The notes below the pieces were generated by a model. That model was not told the origin of the DNA and did not search any database. It saw only the letters and a program-made list of their open reading frames with translations. Source: Lichenicoccus sp965276875 (GTDB taxonomy: Bacteria; Pseudomonadota; Alphaproteobacteria; Acetobacterales; Acetobacteraceae). From it: DNA of 64,000 nucleotides. The stretch's first letter is position 1, and every line of letters begins with the position of its first letter. Shown piece after piece: positions 63,348 to 64,000 of the stretch. Location: positions 2,046,001 to 2,110,000 of the forward strand of contig NZ_OZ255701.1 of NCBI RefSeq assembly GCF_965276875.1, given 5' to 3'. Made by a program: the position numbers and the translations under genes.

Positions 63348-63682
63348 CTCTGCGATGCTGCCGCACCGGGCGATGTATTTCGTAGTGGTCTTGCCCGCGG
63401 CGCCGCGACCGGCCGCACTTCTAAATGCCAACGGCGAGCGAGGGTTCGGATTCCTTCGCCCGCTCCACACCTTTCAGGAGTTTGAAACAGTGCCGAGATG
63501 GAGGAAAGACAGCCACTTGTGCGATGAACGTGCCGGATTTAAGAAAATCTGGTTTCGCAAGAAGTGTCGGTTCGACCCCGACCACCCGCACCATCAACCG
63601 GGCGAGCGTTACCCTTTGAAGGTGGAGGCCACGACATTCGAGTCGCGTCGGGTGCTACAGTCCCTTTTCGTGAAGTAGTCCG
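63348..63682. other. Accessory stretch with tRNA-derived sequence
   Basis: 335 bp. It carries the tRNA-Gly 3-prime fragment described separately. An open frame from ATG 63355 to 63678 has no recognised domain and runs through the tRNA fragment, so I do not call it a gene. Confidence 0.4.
63426..63467 (+). repeat. tRNA-Gly 3-prime fragment, probable att-type integration scar
   Basis: TGCCAA (63426-63431) fits the anticodon loop of tRNA-Gly(GCC), and GAGGGTTCGGATTCCTT plus CGCCCGCTCCA (63440-63467) fit its T-arm, acceptor strand, discriminator and CCA. The 5-prime half (GCGGGCG...) is absent. Fragments of this kind mark where elements integrating at a tRNA ended. Confidence 0.55.
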
Positions 63683-64000
63683 TTAGAGGTGGCTCACCAA
63701 ATGGAGAGAGTTCCTCGAGCGGAGCGGTTCTCGAAGCTTGATGTCTCGTACAGGCGGCTCGCCAAACATTCGTTTGTACTCGCGGCTGAACTGGGACGGG
63801 CTCGCGTAACCCACAGTGAACGCCGTGGTTGTTACGGGCGTGTTCCCGGCATGGAGTATCCGGCGGGCCTCGAGCAGACGTAGGTAGCGCTGGTAGGCGA
63901 GCGGGCTGTAGCCGGTGACCGCCTTGAAGTGCCGGTGGAGCGACGTCGAGCTCATGCCGACGTCGCCGGCAAGACGTTTGACGCTGAGCGGCTTATTCGC
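63683..64000 (-). CDS. AraC-family transcriptional regulator (N-terminus outside window)
   Basis: The C-terminal 105 residues of an AraC regulator read in from the right edge: RLAGDVGMSSTSLHRHFKAV is the first helix-turn-helix and FTVGYASPSQFSREYKRMFG the second, with the family GYxSxSQFSREY signature. The effector domain and start lie beyond 64000. Confidence 0.9.
   Translation of the reverse strand, partial: ANKPLSVKRLAGDVGMSSTSLHRHFKAVTGYSPLAYQRYLRLLEARRILHAGNTPVTTTAFTVGYASPSQFSREYKRMFGEPPVRDIKLREPLRSRNSLHLVSHL

Noticed and set aside
63355..63678. Open frame after the RES toxin gene
   Set aside because: It runs through the tRNA-Gly fragment, has no ribosome site and no recognisable domain.

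Overview
The window is GC-rich and nearly all coding. Overlapping stop/start junctions, GTG and TTG starts, a lapA-type gene followed by pyrF and trpF, secB, a HisKA_2 histidine kinase and long multi-domain glycosyltransferases all point to an alphaproteobacterium, most likely an Acetobacteraceae-like member of the Rhodospirillales. This is inferred from gene content and order; there is no rRNA or complete tRNA gene to confirm it.

Layout. 1-9227: surface polysaccharide genes on the minus strand (a glycosyltransferase-like gene cut by the left edge, a 1116-aa multi-domain glycosyltransferase, and a tightly coupled DegT aminotransferase / flavoprotein / methyltransferase operon), with one secreted protein of unknown function on plus. 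9605-15546: a Sel1-repeat protein and an acyl-CoA degradation block (two acyl-CoA dehydrogenases, two MaoC hydratases, an enoyl-CoA hydratase, an SDR). 15715-21576: MFS transporter, PuuE-like deacetylase, class III aminotransferase, cytochrome c and an NCS1 permease preceded by a near-perfect sigma-54 promoter, suggesting nitrogen scavenging. 21524-23875: a copper-type P-type ATPase whose catalytic motifs are almost all changed although the frame is open. 24157-28566: housekeeping genes (trpF, pyrF, lapA-like, secB, M20 peptidase).

28567-30195 is an eroded accessory patch holding a possible small ORF, a frameshifted small gene and an orphan, decayed type I-E CRISPR array with no cas genes. 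30196-35604 carries a membrane protein, xylB, ltaE, folD and a small lipoprotein. 35714-42963 is a second glycan-assembly cluster, including a giant FkbM-methyltransferase/triple-glycosyltransferase gene with a frameshift in its methyltransferase part. 43051-51279 carries a Tat-exported ferritin-like protein, a histidine kinase, a lytic transglycosylase and a partial type II secretion set (gspG, O, E, F, H, I, J). 51292-58656 carries an SDR plus HisD-like dehydrogenase pair and a complete methylcitrate (propionate) operon prpDCB with its divergent XRE/RamB-type regulator. 58690-60620 is a radical SAM SPL-type protein coupled to an SMP-30 lactonase.

The last 3.4 kb is accessory again: a heavily mutated fic pseudogene, an intact ParS-like antitoxin / RES toxin pair with two palindromes in its leader, a tRNA-Gly 3-prime fragment that looks like an integration scar, and an AraC-type regulator cut by the right edge. 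The strongest leads for unusual biology are the motif-degenerate P-type ATPase, the decayed CRISPR array, the frameshifted giant glycan enzyme, the DegT/flavoprotein/methyltransferase operon and the sigma-54-linked NCS1 permease.
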